Assembly (NCBI RefSeq): GCF_018131105.1
Contig: NZ_JAFCJI010000001.1
Span: 3,942,001-4,006,000, forward strand
DNA: 64,000 nucleotides
Origin: Bradyrhizobium manausense
GTDB lineage: Bacteria > Pseudomonadota > Alphaproteobacteria > Rhizobiales > Xanthobacteraceae
Direction: 5' to 3'
The notes beneath the pieces are model-generated. The model saw nothing but the letters and a program-made list of their open reading frames with translations. It did no database searches and was not told where the DNA came from. Both the position numbers and the translations under genes were made by a program. Shown piece by piece: positions 33,464 through 42,463 of this stretch. Position 1 is the stretch's first letter. Every line of letters begins with the position of its first letter.

Positions 33464-34583
33464 TCGCATCCTTCGTGTCGATGCTGGTGACAACCGACAT
33501 CCCCGGCACGAGCCGCGCCAACAGTGGCTGGTTGTCGTCGAACTGGATGCGGACGGGAATGCGCTGCACGACCTTGGTGAAATTGCCGGTCGCGTTGTCA
33601 GGCGGCAGCAGCGCGACCTGCGCACCGGTCGCGGGCGCGATGCGCTCGACCTTGCCGCGCAGCTTCTCGCGCGAAAAACTGTCGACCGTGATCTCGACGG
33701 GTTGACCCGGCGCAACGTGGGTCAGCTGGGTCTCCTTGTAGTTCGCGATCACATAGACCTTCGGCAGCGGCACGACATTGATGAGGTTGGTGCCGATATT
33801 GACGTAGTCGCCCGGCTGCACCTGGCGCTCGCCGACCACGCCGTCGAACGGCGCCGTGATTTTGGTGTAGCCGAGCTTGAGCCTGGCGCTCGCAAGCGTC
33901 GCCTTGGTGGCGTCGAGATCGGCCGCGCGCTGCTTCTTGGTGCCTTGCAAGACCTCGAGTTGATGCTGCTGAGCGGCGATCACGGCGCGGCTGGCGCGCA
34001 CGTCGGCCTGCGCCTTGGCGAGCCCCGCGACCGCCTGCTCGAAACGCTGCCGCGTGCCGGCCTCGGTCTGCGACAGCGATTGCTGGCGCTCCTGCTCCTG
34101 CTTGGCCTCGACCTCCAGCGCCTCCGCCGACAGGCGCGCGGCCTCGGCCTGCGCGATGGTCGCGTATTGCAGCTCGATCTGGTTGGCGAGATTGTCGAGC
34201 ACGGCTTGCGCGGCGGCGACAGCCGCCTCGGACTGCGCAACCTGGGCCTGATAATCGGCGGGATCGATCTGGATCAGGAGGTCGCCCGCCTTGACACGCT
34301 GGAAGTCGGTCACCGAAACGGTGAGCACCTCGCCGGAAACGCGACTGGCAAGGCGCGTGAGGTCGGCGCGGACATAGGCGTCATTGGTGGTCTGGATGAC
34401 CGCGTTGCCGACCCATTCATCAAAGCGCAGCGTCGCCAGCGCAACGAAGGTCAGCGCGACGATTACGGCGAACAGCGGGATCGCGAGCCGGCTCCAGAGT
34501 GAGCTTGCCGGCCGCTGCGTCGGCTTGGGCGGTGGAGCCGGCGTGGCGGCCGGCGGTGACGAGACTTGTTCCTGCTGACTCAC
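33450..34583 (-). CDS. HlyD/EmrA-family membrane fusion protein
   Basis: A 377-residue periplasmic adaptor of the EmrA type. It has a cytoplasmic N-terminus with a proline-rich tail, one membrane helix (RLAIPLFAVIVALTFVALATL), a biotinyl-lipoyl half-motif around QTTNDAYVRADLTRLASRV, a long coiled coil (ARLSAEALEVEAKQEQERQQ), and the second lipoyl half GYTKITAPFDGVVGERQVQPGDYVNIGT. It would link an EmrB pump to an outer-membrane channel. Start GTG 34583, since the nearby ATG is out of frame. It overlaps the frameshifted pump gene, so it is probably orphaned if that gene is dead. Confidence 0.85.
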   Translation of the reverse strand: MSQQEQVSSPPAATPAPPPKPTQRPASSLWSRLAIPLFAVIVALTFVALATLRFDEWVGNAVIQTTNDAYVRADLTRLASRVSGEVLTVSVTDFQRVKAGDLLIQIDPADYQAQVAQSEAAVAAAQAVLDNLANQIELQYATIAQAEAARLSAEALEVEAKQEQERQQSLSQTEAGTRQRFEQAVAGLAKAQADVRASRAVIAAQQHQLEVLQGTKKQRAADLDATKATLASARLKLGYTKITAPFDGVVGERQVQPGDYVNIGTNLINVVPLPKVYVIANYKETQLTHVAPGQPVEITVDSFSREKLRGKVERIAPATGAQVALLPPDNATGNFTKVVQRIPVRIQFDDNQPLLARLVPGMSVVTSIDTKDANGGK

Positions 34584-34620
34584 GCCATGTCCCCAAAACC
34601 ACCTTGCCCGAACATTGTGC

Positions 34621-35391
34621 TCACACCGTCTTCTCCGGCCACCGGCAGAGATCGTTGATCAGGCAAACCTCGCAGCGCGGCTTGCGCGCGAGGCAAGTAT
34701 AGCGGCCATGCAGGATCAGCCAATGATGGGCATGCAGCATGAATTCGGCGGGGATCACCTTTTCGAGACCAAGCTCGACTTCGAGCGGCGTCTTGCCGGG
34801 CGCGATCCCGGTGCGATTGCCGACGCGGAAGACATGTGTGTCGACCGCCATGGTGTGCTCGCCGAAGGCCATGTTGAGCACGACGTTGGCGGTCTTGCGT
34901 CCCGCGCCCGGAAGCGACTCGATCTCGGCGCGCGTGCGCGGCACCTCCCCGCCGAAATCGCTGAGCACTTTTGCCGACAGCGCAATCACGTTCCTGGCCT
35001 TGGTGCGATAGAGGCCGATGGTCTTGATGTAGTCGCGCAGACGTTCTTCGCCGAGATCGAGCATCTTTTGCGGGGTGTCGGCGACTTTGAACAATTCGCG
35101 TGTCGCCTTGTTGACTCCGGCGTCGGTCGCCTGCGCCGACAGCACCACGGCGACCAGCAGCGTGAACGGATTGACGTGCTCGAGCTCGCCTTTCGGCTCG
35201 GGATTGGCTTTGCGGAAGCGGCTGAAGACCTCGTGGATCTCCGCCGGCGTCCACCGCTTGGTAGCCTTGAGCGATTTCCTGGCGGGCGCCGATGTCTTGC
35301 CGGGGGTCTTCGGCTTCGAGGTGGCCGCCTGTGTCTTTTTCTTCGGTACCGCCGCTTTGCGCGGGACCGGCTTGCGGGTGATTTTCGCCAT
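34621..35391 (-). CDS. nth: endonuclease III
   Basis: Base-excision repair DNA glycosylase/AP lyase for oxidised pyrimidines. The 256-residue sequence has the helix-hairpin-helix segment LPGAGRKTANVVLNM with the catalytic lysine, the catalytic Asp in MAVDTHVFRV, and the four [4Fe-4S] ligands Cys233, Cys240, Cys243 and Cys249 (C-x6-C-x2-C-x5-C). ATG 35391 is preferred; the frame reaches 35427. The first 45 residues are a Lys/Ala/Pro-rich tail not found in E. coli Nth. Divergent from the DUF2244 gene with a 22-base gap. Confidence 0.95.
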   Translation of the reverse strand: MAKITRKPVPRKAAVPKKKTQAATSKPKTPGKTSAPARKSLKATKRWTPAEIHEVFSRFRKANPEPKGELEHVNPFTLLVAVVLSAQATDAGVNKATRELFKVADTPQKMLDLGEERLRDYIKTIGLYRTKARNVIALSAKVLSDFGGEVPRTRAEIESLPGAGRKTANVVLNMAFGEHTMAVDTHVFRVGNRTGIAPGKTPLEVELGLEKVIPAEFMLHAHHWLILHGRYTCLARKPRCEVCLINDLCRWPEKTV

Positions 35392-35413
35392 GATCGGGAT
35401 ATACTGAGGGACA

Positions 35414-35932
35414 ATGAGCACAGGCAACGAAATTGAGCGGGATAACGAGCAGCAGATCTTCTCCGCGCTGCTGACGCCTCATCGCTCGCTGAACCGCACC
35501 GGCTTCCTGGCCGTGATGGTGTTTCTCAGCGTCGTCAGCTTCGTCACCGGCATTGTCTTCCTGATGAAGGGCGCCTGGCCGGTGCTCGGCTTTTTCGGCC
35601 TCGACGTGCTCGTGGTCTGGTGGGCCTTCAAGGTCAATTTCCGCACCGCGCGGGCGCGCGAGGAGATCACGGTCACGACCACGGAGTTGCGCGTGCGGCG
35701 CGTCGACCATCATGGCCAGGTCGCCGAATGGAGCTTCAATCCGCTCTGGGTCCGCCTCGACATGGAAGTCGACGAGGACTTTGGCATCGAACATCTCTAT
35801 CTGATCTCGCGCGGCCACCAGATCCAGATCGCGAGGTTCCTCGGGCCCGATGAAAAAGCTAGTTTTTACAAAGGCTTGATAGAAGGTTTGAACGCCGCCA
35901 AGCGCGGCCCGACCTACAATCCGATGACCTGA
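35414..35932 (+). CDS. DUF2244 membrane protein
   Basis: A 172-residue protein with two adjacent hydrophobic segments (FLAVMVFLSVVSFVTGIVFL and GFFGLDVLVVWWAFKVNF) in its first half and a soluble C-terminal part (VTVTTTELRVRRVDHHGQVAEWSF, then ISRGHQIQIARFLGPDEK). This is the DUF2244 pattern; the function is not known. ATG 35414 lies 22 bases from the nth start and the genes are divergent. The Ada-like gene follows 54 bases downstream on the same strand, so they may share a transcript. Confidence 0.82.
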   Translation: MSTGNEIERDNEQQIFSALLTPHRSLNRTGFLAVMVFLSVVSFVTGIVFLMKGAWPVLGFFGLDVLVVWWAFKVNFRTARAREEITVTTTELRVRRVDHHGQVAEWSFNPLWVRLDMEVDEDFGIEHLYLISRGHQIQIARFLGPDEKASFYKGLIEGLNAAKRGPTYNPMT

Positions 35933-35986
35933 GGGCAGTCGGAAATCGGGTGGTTTCGCGACCCTCCCGCGCCTACATTTCCGGTC

Positions 35987-36883
35987 ATGATGACACTCGC
36001 CATACATGACCAGCGCCTGGCCGGGCCGGGCACCCCTAACGCCGCGCTCCGCGACTATGATTCGGTGCGCCGGGCCATCGCGTTCATCTCGGAGAACTGG
36101 CGCGCGCAACCGACCATCGAGGCGATGGCGGATGCGGCCGGCGTCACCCCGGATGAGCTGCACCACCTGTTCCGCCGCTGGGCCTCGATCACGCCGAAGG
36201 CCTTCATGCAGGCGCTGACGCTCGACCACGCCAAGGGCCTGCTGCGGGACTCCGCGAGCATCCTCGACGCGGCGCTCGACTCCGGCCTCTCGGGTCCGGG
36301 CCGACTGCATGATCTCTTCGTCACTCACGAAGCGATGTCGCCGGGCGAATGGAAGAATGGCGGCGCGGGGCTGACCTTGCGCTACGGCTTCCACTCTTCG
36401 CCCTTCGGTACCGCGATCGTGATCGCGACTGATCGCGGTCTGTCAGGTCTCGCCTTCGCCGATCAAGGCGAGGAGAAGGCCGCGCTGGCGGACATGACGC
36501 GGCGCTGGCCGAACGCGACCTATGTCGAGGATCACGAAGGCACGGCGCCGCTCGCGGCACGCATCTTCGATACGAAGATGTGGCGACCGGATCAGCCGCT
36601 GCGCGTCGTCATGATCGGCACCGATTTCGAAGTGCGGGTGTGGGAGACGCTGCTGAAGATCCCGATGGGCCGCGCGGTGTCGTATTCCGACATCGCCTGC
36701 AACATCAACAGCCCGAAGGCCTCGCGTGCCGTCGGCGCCGCCGTCGGAAAAAATCCGGTGTCCTTCGTCGTGCCCTGCCACCGCGCACTCGGCAAGAGCG
36801 GCACGCTCACCGGCTATCACTGGGGCATCACCCGCAAGCAGGCGATGCTGGGCTGGGAAGCCGGGCAGCTGGGGATGCAGTAA
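35987..36883 (+). CDS. Ada-like AraC/O6-methylguanine-DNA methyltransferase fusion
   Basis: A 298-residue protein. An AraC-type helix-turn-helix domain (TIEAMADAAGVTPDELHHLFRRWASITPKAFM) occupies residues 20-110, and a methylguanine methyltransferase domain follows, with the alkyl-acceptor Cys264 in VPCHRALG. It would both repair O6-methylguanine in a suicide reaction and regulate transcription. The zinc-bound phosphotriester-repair domain of full Ada (its Cys38 domain) is absent, so it is an AdaB-like or shortened Ada. Start ATG 35987, near nth and DUF2244. Confidence 0.87.
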   Translation: MMTLAIHDQRLAGPGTPNAALRDYDSVRRAIAFISENWRAQPTIEAMADAAGVTPDELHHLFRRWASITPKAFMQALTLDHAKGLLRDSASILDAALDSGLSGPGRLHDLFVTHEAMSPGEWKNGGAGLTLRYGFHSSPFGTAIVIATDRGLSGLAFADQGEEKAALADMTRRWPNATYVEDHEGTAPLAARIFDTKMWRPDQPLRVVMIGTDFEVRVWETLLKIPMGRAVSYSDIACNINSPKASRAVGAAVGKNPVSFVVPCHRALGKSGTLTGYHWGITRKQAMLGWEAGQLGMQ

Positions 36884-36908
36884 GTTATAGGCGAACTGCC
36901 TCCACGTG

Positions 36909-37029
36909 GTCGTCCTGGCGAAAGCCAGGACCCGTTCCCCCAAATGGAATTGTGTCGGCAGGTGCCCACTACCAGTCTTCGCCAAACTGCGAACGGTGGG
37001 TATGGGTCCTGGCTTTCGCCAGGACGACA
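36909..37029. repeat. intergenic palindrome (gtcgtcctggcgaaagccagg type), copy 2
   Basis: GTCGTCCTGGCGAAAGCCAGGACCC at the left end matches GGGTCCTGGCTTTCGCCAGGACGAC at the right end as an inverted repeat. The family is the same as at 16582-16726. It separates the Ada-like gene from the convergent gpmA. Confidence 0.82.
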
Positions 37030-37070
37030 CCGAATATTTGATGAACGCCGTCGCCTCTGGCGCAGCGTTT

Positions 37071-37694
37071 TCAGCCCGCCAGATCCAGCTTCGACGCCAC
37101 CGTCGAATCCGCATTGAGCCGGTAGATGATCGGCACGCCGGTGGCGAGCTCGCGCTTCAAGATGCCTTCGGGCGACAGCTTTTCCAGCACCATGATCAGC
37201 GCGCGCAGCGAGTTGCCGTGGGCGGCGACCAGCGTGCGCTTGCCGTTGAGCACGCCGGGCAGGATTTCCTGCACGTAATACGGCAGGGCGCGCGCCAGCG
37301 TGTCCTTCAGGCTTTCGCCACCGGGCGGCGGCACGTCGTAGGAGCGGCGCCAGATCAGCACCTGGTCCTCGCCCCATTTCTTGCGCGCATCGTCCTTGTT
37401 GAGGCCGGAGAGATCACCGTAGTCGCGCTCGTTCAGCGCGAGGTTCTTCGAAGTCGGCAGGCCCTTCTGATCGAGCTCGCCCAAAATCAGATCGAGCGTG
37501 TGCTGCGCGCGCGTGAGCACCGAGGTGTAGGCAACGTCGAACACGAGGCCTTGGGCCTTCAGCTTGCGGCCGGCCTCGGACGCTTCCTTCACGCCGAGCT
37601 CGGTGAGGTCGGGATCCTTCCAACCGGTGAACAGGTTCTTCAGATTCCATTCGCTCTGGCCGTGGCGCACGAGCACGAGGAGACGTTCACTCAT
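37071..37694 (-). CDS. gpmA: 2,3-bisphosphoglycerate-dependent phosphoglycerate mutase
   Basis: A 207-residue glycolytic mutase interconverting 3- and 2-phosphoglycerate. It has the phosphohistidine motif LVRHGQSEWN (His11), ERDYGDLSGLNKDDARKKWG, the PPPGGESLKDT loop and AAHGNSLRAL with the second catalytic histidine. ATG 37694 gives the common length for rhizobial GpmA; the frame is open further up only because dapB ends there. It follows dapB by 19 bases on the same strand, probably one transcript. Confidence 0.96.
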   Translation of the reverse strand: MSERLLVLVRHGQSEWNLKNLFTGWKDPDLTELGVKEASEAGRKLKAQGLVFDVAYTSVLTRAQHTLDLILGELDQKGLPTSKNLALNERDYGDLSGLNKDDARKKWGEDQVLIWRRSYDVPPPGGESLKDTLARALPYYVQEILPGVLNGKRTLVAAHGNSLRALIMVLEKLSPEGILKRELATGVPIIYRLNADSTVASKLDLAG

Positions 37695-37713
37695 CAACTG
37701 CTTTCCGTGTTGT

Positions 37714-38529
37714 TTAGATGTCGGATAGGCCGAGCACGTCGGCCATCGAGTAGTGCCCCGGCGTCTTGCCGTGCGCCCACAGCGCCGCCTTGAGCGCGCC
37801 GTGCGCGAACAGCATGCGGTCCTCGGCGAGATGCGACAGAGTGAGACGCTCGAACGGGCCGAGGAAGGTGACGCTGTGCTCGCCGGCGACGGTGCCACCG
37901 CGCAAGGAAGCAAAGCCGATCGCACCCGGCTTGCGCGCGCCGGTGATGCCGTCGCGCCCGCGCTCCGAATGCCCCTCGAGCGGGATGCCGCGACCGCTGG
38001 CTGCCGCCTGGCCCAGCATCAGCGCGGTGCCCGAGGGCGCATCGACCTTCATGCGGTGATGGGATTCGACGATCTCGATGTCGAAATTTTCGTCGAGCGC
38101 CTTGGCGACGCGCTTGACCACCGCGGCAAGCAGATTGACGCCCAGGCTCATATTGCCCGATTGCACGACGATCGCGCGATTGGTGACGCTCTTGATCACG
38201 GCATTGTCGGAGGCCGACAGGCCGGTGGTGCCGACGACATGCACGATGCCGCGCTCGGCCGCGATCGCGACATTGGCGATGGTCGCGGCCGGCACGGTGA
38301 AATCCAGGATGCCGTCGGCCTCCTTCGACATCGCCCAGAGGTCGGCTGACAGCTTGATGCCGTTTTCAGGCAGGCCGGCGAGCACACCGGAATCCTTGCC
38401 TAAGAGCTCCGAGCCCGGAGCCTCCAGGGCGCCAGCCAGGACCGCGCCTTTGCTGTCGGCAATCGCCCGCGTCAGGGCGCGGCCCATCCGGCCGCCGGCT
38501 CCAGCAACAATCAAGCGCATGTCTGACAT
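37714..38529 (-). CDS. dapB: 4-hydroxy-tetrahydrodipicolinate reductase
   Basis: Lysine/diaminopimelate biosynthesis; reduces the dihydrodipicolinate precursor with NAD(P)H. The 271-residue protein has the dinucleotide loop VAGAGGRMGRAL at its N-terminus, FTVPAAT, the VVGTTG segment and the catalytic signature ESHHRMKVDAPSGTAL. ATG 38529 gives the standard start MSDMRLIVAGAGG. The frame above it belongs to repeat DNA. It precedes gpmA. Confidence 0.97.
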   Translation of the reverse strand: MSDMRLIVAGAGGRMGRALTRAIADSKGAVLAGALEAPGSELLGKDSGVLAGLPENGIKLSADLWAMSKEADGILDFTVPAATIANVAIAAERGIVHVVGTTGLSASDNAVIKSVTNRAIVVQSGNMSLGVNLLAAVVKRVAKALDENFDIEIVESHHRMKVDAPSGTALMLGQAAASGRGIPLEGHSERGRDGITGARKPGAIGFASLRGGTVAGEHSVTFLGPFERLTLSHLAEDRMLFAHGALKAALWAHGKTPGHYSMADVLGLSDI

Positions 38530-38610
38530 GGTGCGATCCTCTCGGAGCCGTTGTAGCGGCGGGATGCAGTTCCGGCAACCGAGGGGGCAGGGCTGAGCAG
38601 CTGCGCTTGC

Positions 38611-38698
38611 CGTCATGGCCGGGCTTGGCCCGGCCATCCACGCCTCTTCGGCGGCACAAGGAACGTGGATGCCCGGGACAAGCCCCGGGCATGACGAC
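38611..38698. repeat. intergenic palindrome (cgtcatggccgggctt type), copy 2
   Basis: CGTCATGGCCGGGCTTGGCCC and GGATGCCCGGGACAAGCCCC...GGGCATGACG form an inverted repeat of the same family as 26053-26140. Located between the dapB promoter side and the DUF1330 gene. Confidence 0.75.
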
Positions 38699-38764
38699 CT
38701 CTCGTGAATGCTCAGACGCGCTCACGCCTTGAGCGCCAAGGCAGCGCCCGAATGACGGAGCGCC

Positions 38765-39076
38765 TCAGCCGTCCGACGGCTGCGGGCCGTCATAGCCCTC
38801 GATGATGATGAGGTCGGCGATCGAGTGCGGCGCGCGCACCTTGATGTTGGCCTGGTATTCCGGCGAGTTATAGCAGGCGATTGCAGCCTCATAGTTCGGG
38901 AATTCAATCACGACGTTGCGGCTGCGGCTGGCGCCTTCGACGGTCGTGAAGCGGCCGCCGCGGACGACATAGCGGCCGCCATGTTTCTTGAAGATTGCGA
39001 GATTGGCGACGGCATAGGGCTTGTAGCCCTCGTCATTGCTCACGTCGACGCGTCCGATCCAGTAGCCTTTTGCCAT
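38765..39076 (-). CDS. DUF1330 domain-containing protein
   Basis: A 103-residue ferredoxin-like-fold protein. It has the DUF1330 layout: MAKGYWIGRVDVSNDEGYKPY, then VRGGRFTTVEGASRSRNVVIEF and CYNSPEYQANIKVRA. The family is believed to resemble stress-responsive dimeric A/B-barrel proteins, but no function is established. ATG 39076. Convergent neighbours are far; the pyrF gene starts 25 bases upstream on the same strand side, so the two may be co-expressed. Confidence 0.8.
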   Translation of the reverse strand: MAKGYWIGRVDVSNDEGYKPYAVANLAIFKKHGGRYVVRGGRFTTVEGASRSRNVVIEFPNYEAAIACYNSPEYQANIKVRAPHSIADLIIIEGYDGPQPSDG

Positions 39077-39101
39077 CGTTCTTCTCCCTGGTTGTTCGTG
39101 A

Positions 39102-39812
39102 TTAGCCGAGCGCTTGCGCGATCTCGGCGTGAATGGCTTCAGCAACCGCCTTCGGATCAGCGGCTTCCACCACCGGCCGCCCGACGACGAGATAATCGGC
39201 GCCGGCGCCAATCGCACGACCGGGCGTCATGATGCGCTTCTGGTCGCCGGTTGCCGAGCCGGCCGGGCGGATACCTGGCGTGACGAGATGCATCTCGTGG
39301 CCGACGATCTTGCGCAAGGCACCGACCTCCTCCGGCGACGACACGAGCCCGTCGATACCGAGCGCCTGCGCCTGCTGCGCGCGCGCTTCGACCAGCTCGG
39401 AGACGCCGAGGCGATAGCCGGCCGCGTGCAGATCGTCCTCGTTGTAGGAGGTCAGCACCGTGACAGCGAGAATATTCAAACCCGATTTGCCGCGCCCTTC
39501 GACGGCGCCCTTCATGGTCTGTGGATAGGCGTGCACGGTGAGAAAGGTTGCGCCGAGCTTGGCTACACTCTCGACACCGCGCGTCACCGTGTTGCCGATG
39601 TCGTGCATCTTGAGATCGGCAAACACCTTCTTGCCCTTGTCGGCGAGTTTGCCGATCAGCGGAAGGCCGCCGGCATAAGCGAGCTGATAGCCGATCTTGT
39701 AGAAGGTGACGCTGTCGCCGAGCCTTGCGATCATCGCCTCCGCGGCATCGACGCCGGGCAAATCGAGCGCGACGATCAGGCGGTCCTTCGGGGCGATTTC
39801 GGCTGGCGTCAT
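39102..39812 (-). CDS. pyrF: orotidine 5'-phosphate decarboxylase
   Basis: Final step of UMP synthesis, decarboxylating OMP. A 236-residue TIM barrel with DRLIVALDLPG, the catalytic motif FADLKMHDIGNT (Asp-x-Lys-x2-Asp), TVHAYPQ and VTPGIRP with DYLVVGRP at the phosphate site. ATG 39812. It is followed by the DUF1330 gene and preceded by the FMN reductase gene (seven bases away) on the same strand. Confidence 0.97.
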   Translation of the reverse strand: MTPAEIAPKDRLIVALDLPGVDAAEAMIARLGDSVTFYKIGYQLAYAGGLPLIGKLADKGKKVFADLKMHDIGNTVTRGVESVAKLGATFLTVHAYPQTMKGAVEGRGKSGLNILAVTVLTSYNEDDLHAAGYRLGVSELVEARAQQAQALGIDGLVSSPEEVGALRKIVGHEMHLVTPGIRPAGSATGDQKRIMTPGRAIGAGADYLVVGRPVVEAADPKAVAEAIHAEIAQALG

Positions 39813-39818
39813 GTCACC

Positions 39819-40397
39819 TCACATCATGCGTTGGGAAATGTCGATCAACTGCCGCACCATGTCCTTCAGCCCATCGCTATCGGCCTGGCTCTTGAGCCTG
39901 TCCATATCGTCATAGGCCTGGTCGGCAAAGGCGAGCGTGAACTGACTAGCGATCACATTGGCGTGGCAGGACGTCAGGATCAGCCGCAACGCCTGGAGCG
40001 CGCGGGCGGCACCGAGCCGGCTCTGCGAGGCGCCGGCGAGCGCGAAAGCGCGGTTGCGGAAGACCTCGCCACGCGCCTCGTGCGGATCCTGCACGCGACT
40101 GACCCAGTCGATCGCGTTCTTCAGCAGCGGCGGCACCGAGGCGTTGTACTCCGGCGAGACGAAGAGCACGCCATGATGCGCGCCGATCATCCGCTTGAGA
40201 TTGATGGCGTGCTTCGGCACGCCGGACTTGGCTTGGAGATCACCGTCGTAAATCGGCAGCGGAAAATCGACGAGCGAGATGCGGGTGACTTCAACGCCGG
40301 CCTGGGCGAATTCATACGCGGCAACCGCCGCCAGCTTCGCATTGTGCGAGCCGGTGCGCAGCGAGCCGGGAATGACCAGGATTTTCGGTGCGGACAT
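39819..40397 (-). CDS. NADPH-dependent FMN reductase family protein
   Basis: A 192-residue flavodoxin-fold protein with VIPGSLRTGSHNAKLA at the phosphate-binding loop and VSPEYNASVPPLLKNAIDWVSR, the usual motif of the NADPH:FMN reductase/quinone reductase family. Such proteins transfer electrons to flavins, quinones or azo dyes. ATG 40397 gives a normal N-terminus; the frame to 40436 adds arginine-rich sequence. Same strand as pyrF. Confidence 0.88.
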   Translation of the reverse strand: MSAPKILVIPGSLRTGSHNAKLAAVAAYEFAQAGVEVTRISLVDFPLPIYDGDLQAKSGVPKHAINLKRMIGAHHGVLFVSPEYNASVPPLLKNAIDWVSRVQDPHEARGEVFRNRAFALAGASQSRLGAARALQALRLILTSCHANVIASQFTLAFADQAYDDMDRLKSQADSDGLKDMVRQLIDISQRMM

Positions 40398-40454
40398 CCG
40401 CTTCCATACGTTCGGCGAAACGAGCCCGCCGCGCATCGAGGGAAGCCGGCGGAA

Positions 40455-41054
40455 TTAGTCCTTGCGATACACCCAGACGCGGGCCGGCGGAAGGTTCATC
40501 CAGATCCGTTCCGAAGCCTCTGTGGACACGCCGGGCAGCGATTTCGGGATCGGCGGCACCACCGCATAGGTGAACTGAACGAAGGGCGCCCCGGGCGCGA
40601 GCGCCGTGAAGGCGTCGCGAATGAGCCGAAGGCGCGTCAGCATCGGTTTTGTGACCAGCGGCAGGCCGGAGACGACCGCGCTGGCCGGCGCGCTGAGGAC
40701 GTTCCAGAGCGTGTCGCGCAGGCGATAGGCATCACCCTGCACCACCTTGGCCTGCGGATAGCGGTCGCGCAGCAGGGCGCAGAAGCCGGGATTGTATTCG
40801 ACGAGGACGAGTCGTTTCTGATCGACGCCGCGCTCGACCAGCGCCGAGGTGATGGCGCCCGTACCAGGACCAAGTTCGACCACCGGTGCGTCCGAATTGG
40901 TGTCGACGTAATGGGCCATGGTCCGCGCCAGCAGCTTGCCGGACGGCATCACCGCGCCCATGTGCAGCGGCTTTTCGATCCATGATCTGAGAAAGCGCAC
41001 CTCGTCATCGAGACGAGGCTTCTTCAACGCACGCGCGGACGATGGCAATGGCAT
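40455..41054 (-). CDS. pmtA: phospholipid N-methyltransferase PmtA
   Basis: A 199-residue SAM-dependent methyltransferase of the PmtA type, which makes phosphatidylcholine from phosphatidylethanolamine, a lipid important in Bradyrhizobium. It shows the HMGAVMPSGKLLARTMA lead-in, motif I ELGPGTGAITSAL (SAM binding), LVLVEYNPGF and VVQGDAYRLRD. Small size and the position near dnaJ/dnaK agree with the known pmtA locus of the genus; that point is from memory, not a search. ATG 41054. Alternative: another small lipid methyltransferase of the same family. Confidence 0.78.
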   Translation of the reverse strand: MPLPSSARALKKPRLDDEVRFLRSWIEKPLHMGAVMPSGKLLARTMAHYVDTNSDAPVVELGPGTGAITSALVERGVDQKRLVLVEYNPGFCALLRDRYPQAKVVQGDAYRLRDTLWNVLSAPASAVVSGLPLVTKPMLTRLRLIRDAFTALAPGAPFVQFTYAVVPPIPKSLPGVSTEASERIWMNLPPARVWVYRKD

Positions 41055-41142
41055 GTCAGGACCGGACGGGACCGCGCGACCGCGGCGTGTCAGAAAATAG
41101 TCATAAACACGTATAGGCCGAACACGATACGGTCAAGCCGAG

Positions 41143-42276
41143 TCAGTTCGCCCGATTACCGAAGAAGTCCTTGACCTTGGCGAAGAAACCCTCGGACTCC
41201 GGCTGGGTGTTGCCGGAGGAGAGTTTTTCGAACTCGGCCAGCAGTTCCTGCTGCTTCTTGGTGAGGTTCTGCGGGGTCTCGACCACGACCTGGACGTACA
41301 TGTCGCCCGTCTGGCGCGAACGCAGCACCGGCATGCCCTTTGATGCAATGCGGAATCGTCTGGCGGACTGGGTTCCGGCGGGGACCTTCACCTTGGCCTT
41401 GGCCTTGTCGATGGTCGGCACCTCGAACTCGCCACCGAGCGCGGCTGTGACCATCGAGATCGGTACACGGCAATGCAGATCGGCGCCGTCGCGCTGGAAG
41501 AACTGGTGCTGGGCCAGCGACAGGAAGATGTAGAGGTCGCCGGGCGGACCGCCACGGACGCCGGCCTCGCCTTCGCCGGCGAGCCTGATCCTCGTGCCGT
41601 CCTCGACGCCTTGCGGAATGTTGACCGACAGCGTCCGCTCGCGGGTAACGCGGCCCTGGCCCGAGCAGGACGGGCAGGCATCCTCAATCATCTGGCCGCG
41701 GCCCTGGCAGCCGGGGCAGGTGCGCTCGAGGGTGAAGAAGCCCTGCGACTGCCGCACGCGGCCGGCGCCGCCGCAGGTCGAGCAGGTCTTCGGCTTGGTG
41801 CCGGCCTTGGCGCCGATGCCCGAGCAGGCCTCGCAGGTGACCGAGACGGGGATCTCGATCTGCGCGGTCTTGCCGCCAAAGGCCTCCTCGAGGGTGATTT
41901 CCATGTTGTAGCGCAGGTCGGCGCCGCGCTCGCGGCCGCCGCGGCCGCGCTGTTGCCCGGCCATGCCGAACAGATCTTCGAAAATGTCGGAGAAGGAGGA
42001 AGCGAAGCCCGCGCCGAAACCGGCACCACCGCCACCGGGACCGCCCTGCTCGAAGGCAGCATGGCCGAAGCGGTCATAGGCCGCGCGCTTGTCCTTGTCC
42101 TTGAGGATCTCGTAGGCCTCGTTGATCTCCTTGAACTTGACCTCGCTGCTGTCGTCCCCGGGATTGCGGTCGGGGTGAAACTTCATCGCCAGCTTGCGGA
42201 ACGACGATTTCAGGACGGAATCGTCGGCAGAGCGTTCGACTTCGAGGGTTTCGTAGTAGCAGCGCTTGGTGGACAT
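41143..42276 (-). CDS. dnaJ: chaperone protein DnaJ
   Basis: A 377-residue DnaJ (Hsp40) that delivers substrates to DnaK and stimulates its ATPase. It has the J-domain with HPD (MKFHPDRNPGD), a Gly/Phe-rich linker (GGPGGGGAGFGAGFASSF), four CxxCxGxG zinc motifs (such as CEACSGIG and CPGCQGRG) and the C-terminal substrate domain. Start ATG 42276. It is downstream of dnaK, but a strong hairpin lies in the 259-base gap between them. Confidence 0.97.
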   Translation of the reverse strand: MSTKRCYYETLEVERSADDSVLKSSFRKLAMKFHPDRNPGDDSSEVKFKEINEAYEILKDKDKRAAYDRFGHAAFEQGGPGGGGAGFGAGFASSFSDIFEDLFGMAGQQRGRGGRERGADLRYNMEITLEEAFGGKTAQIEIPVSVTCEACSGIGAKAGTKPKTCSTCGGAGRVRQSQGFFTLERTCPGCQGRGQMIEDACPSCSGQGRVTRERTLSVNIPQGVEDGTRIRLAGEGEAGVRGGPPGDLYIFLSLAQHQFFQRDGADLHCRVPISMVTAALGGEFEVPTIDKAKAKVKVPAGTQSARRFRIASKGMPVLRSRQTGDMYVQVVVETPQNLTKKQQELLAEFEKLSSGNTQPESEGFFAKVKDFFGNRAN

Positions 42277-42463
42277 ATCTGACTCGGCCTATCCAATCGC
42301 GATTCAGGTCGGGGCGAAACAACGTCGCCACGCGACGATATAGGCAGCCTTCCGCGTCACGGCAGCGGGCTGCATGGCAGCGTTGAGCATAGCGGCTGGA
42401 AATTGATTGATCGTAACGGGGCCGATCGCAACAGATCCTTCGCCCGTCGAGCCCGACACGAAA

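Noticed and set aside
34580..36394. Minus-strand open frame of 604 codons
   Set aside because: It runs opposite the Ada-like and DUF2244 genes and through nth in another frame. High GC makes long shadow frames; no domain was seen.
39114..40985. Plus-strand open frame of 623 codons
   Set aside because: It mirrors the pyrF, FMN-reductase and pmtA coding strands and shows only Arg/His/Asp-rich sequence typical of a shadow.
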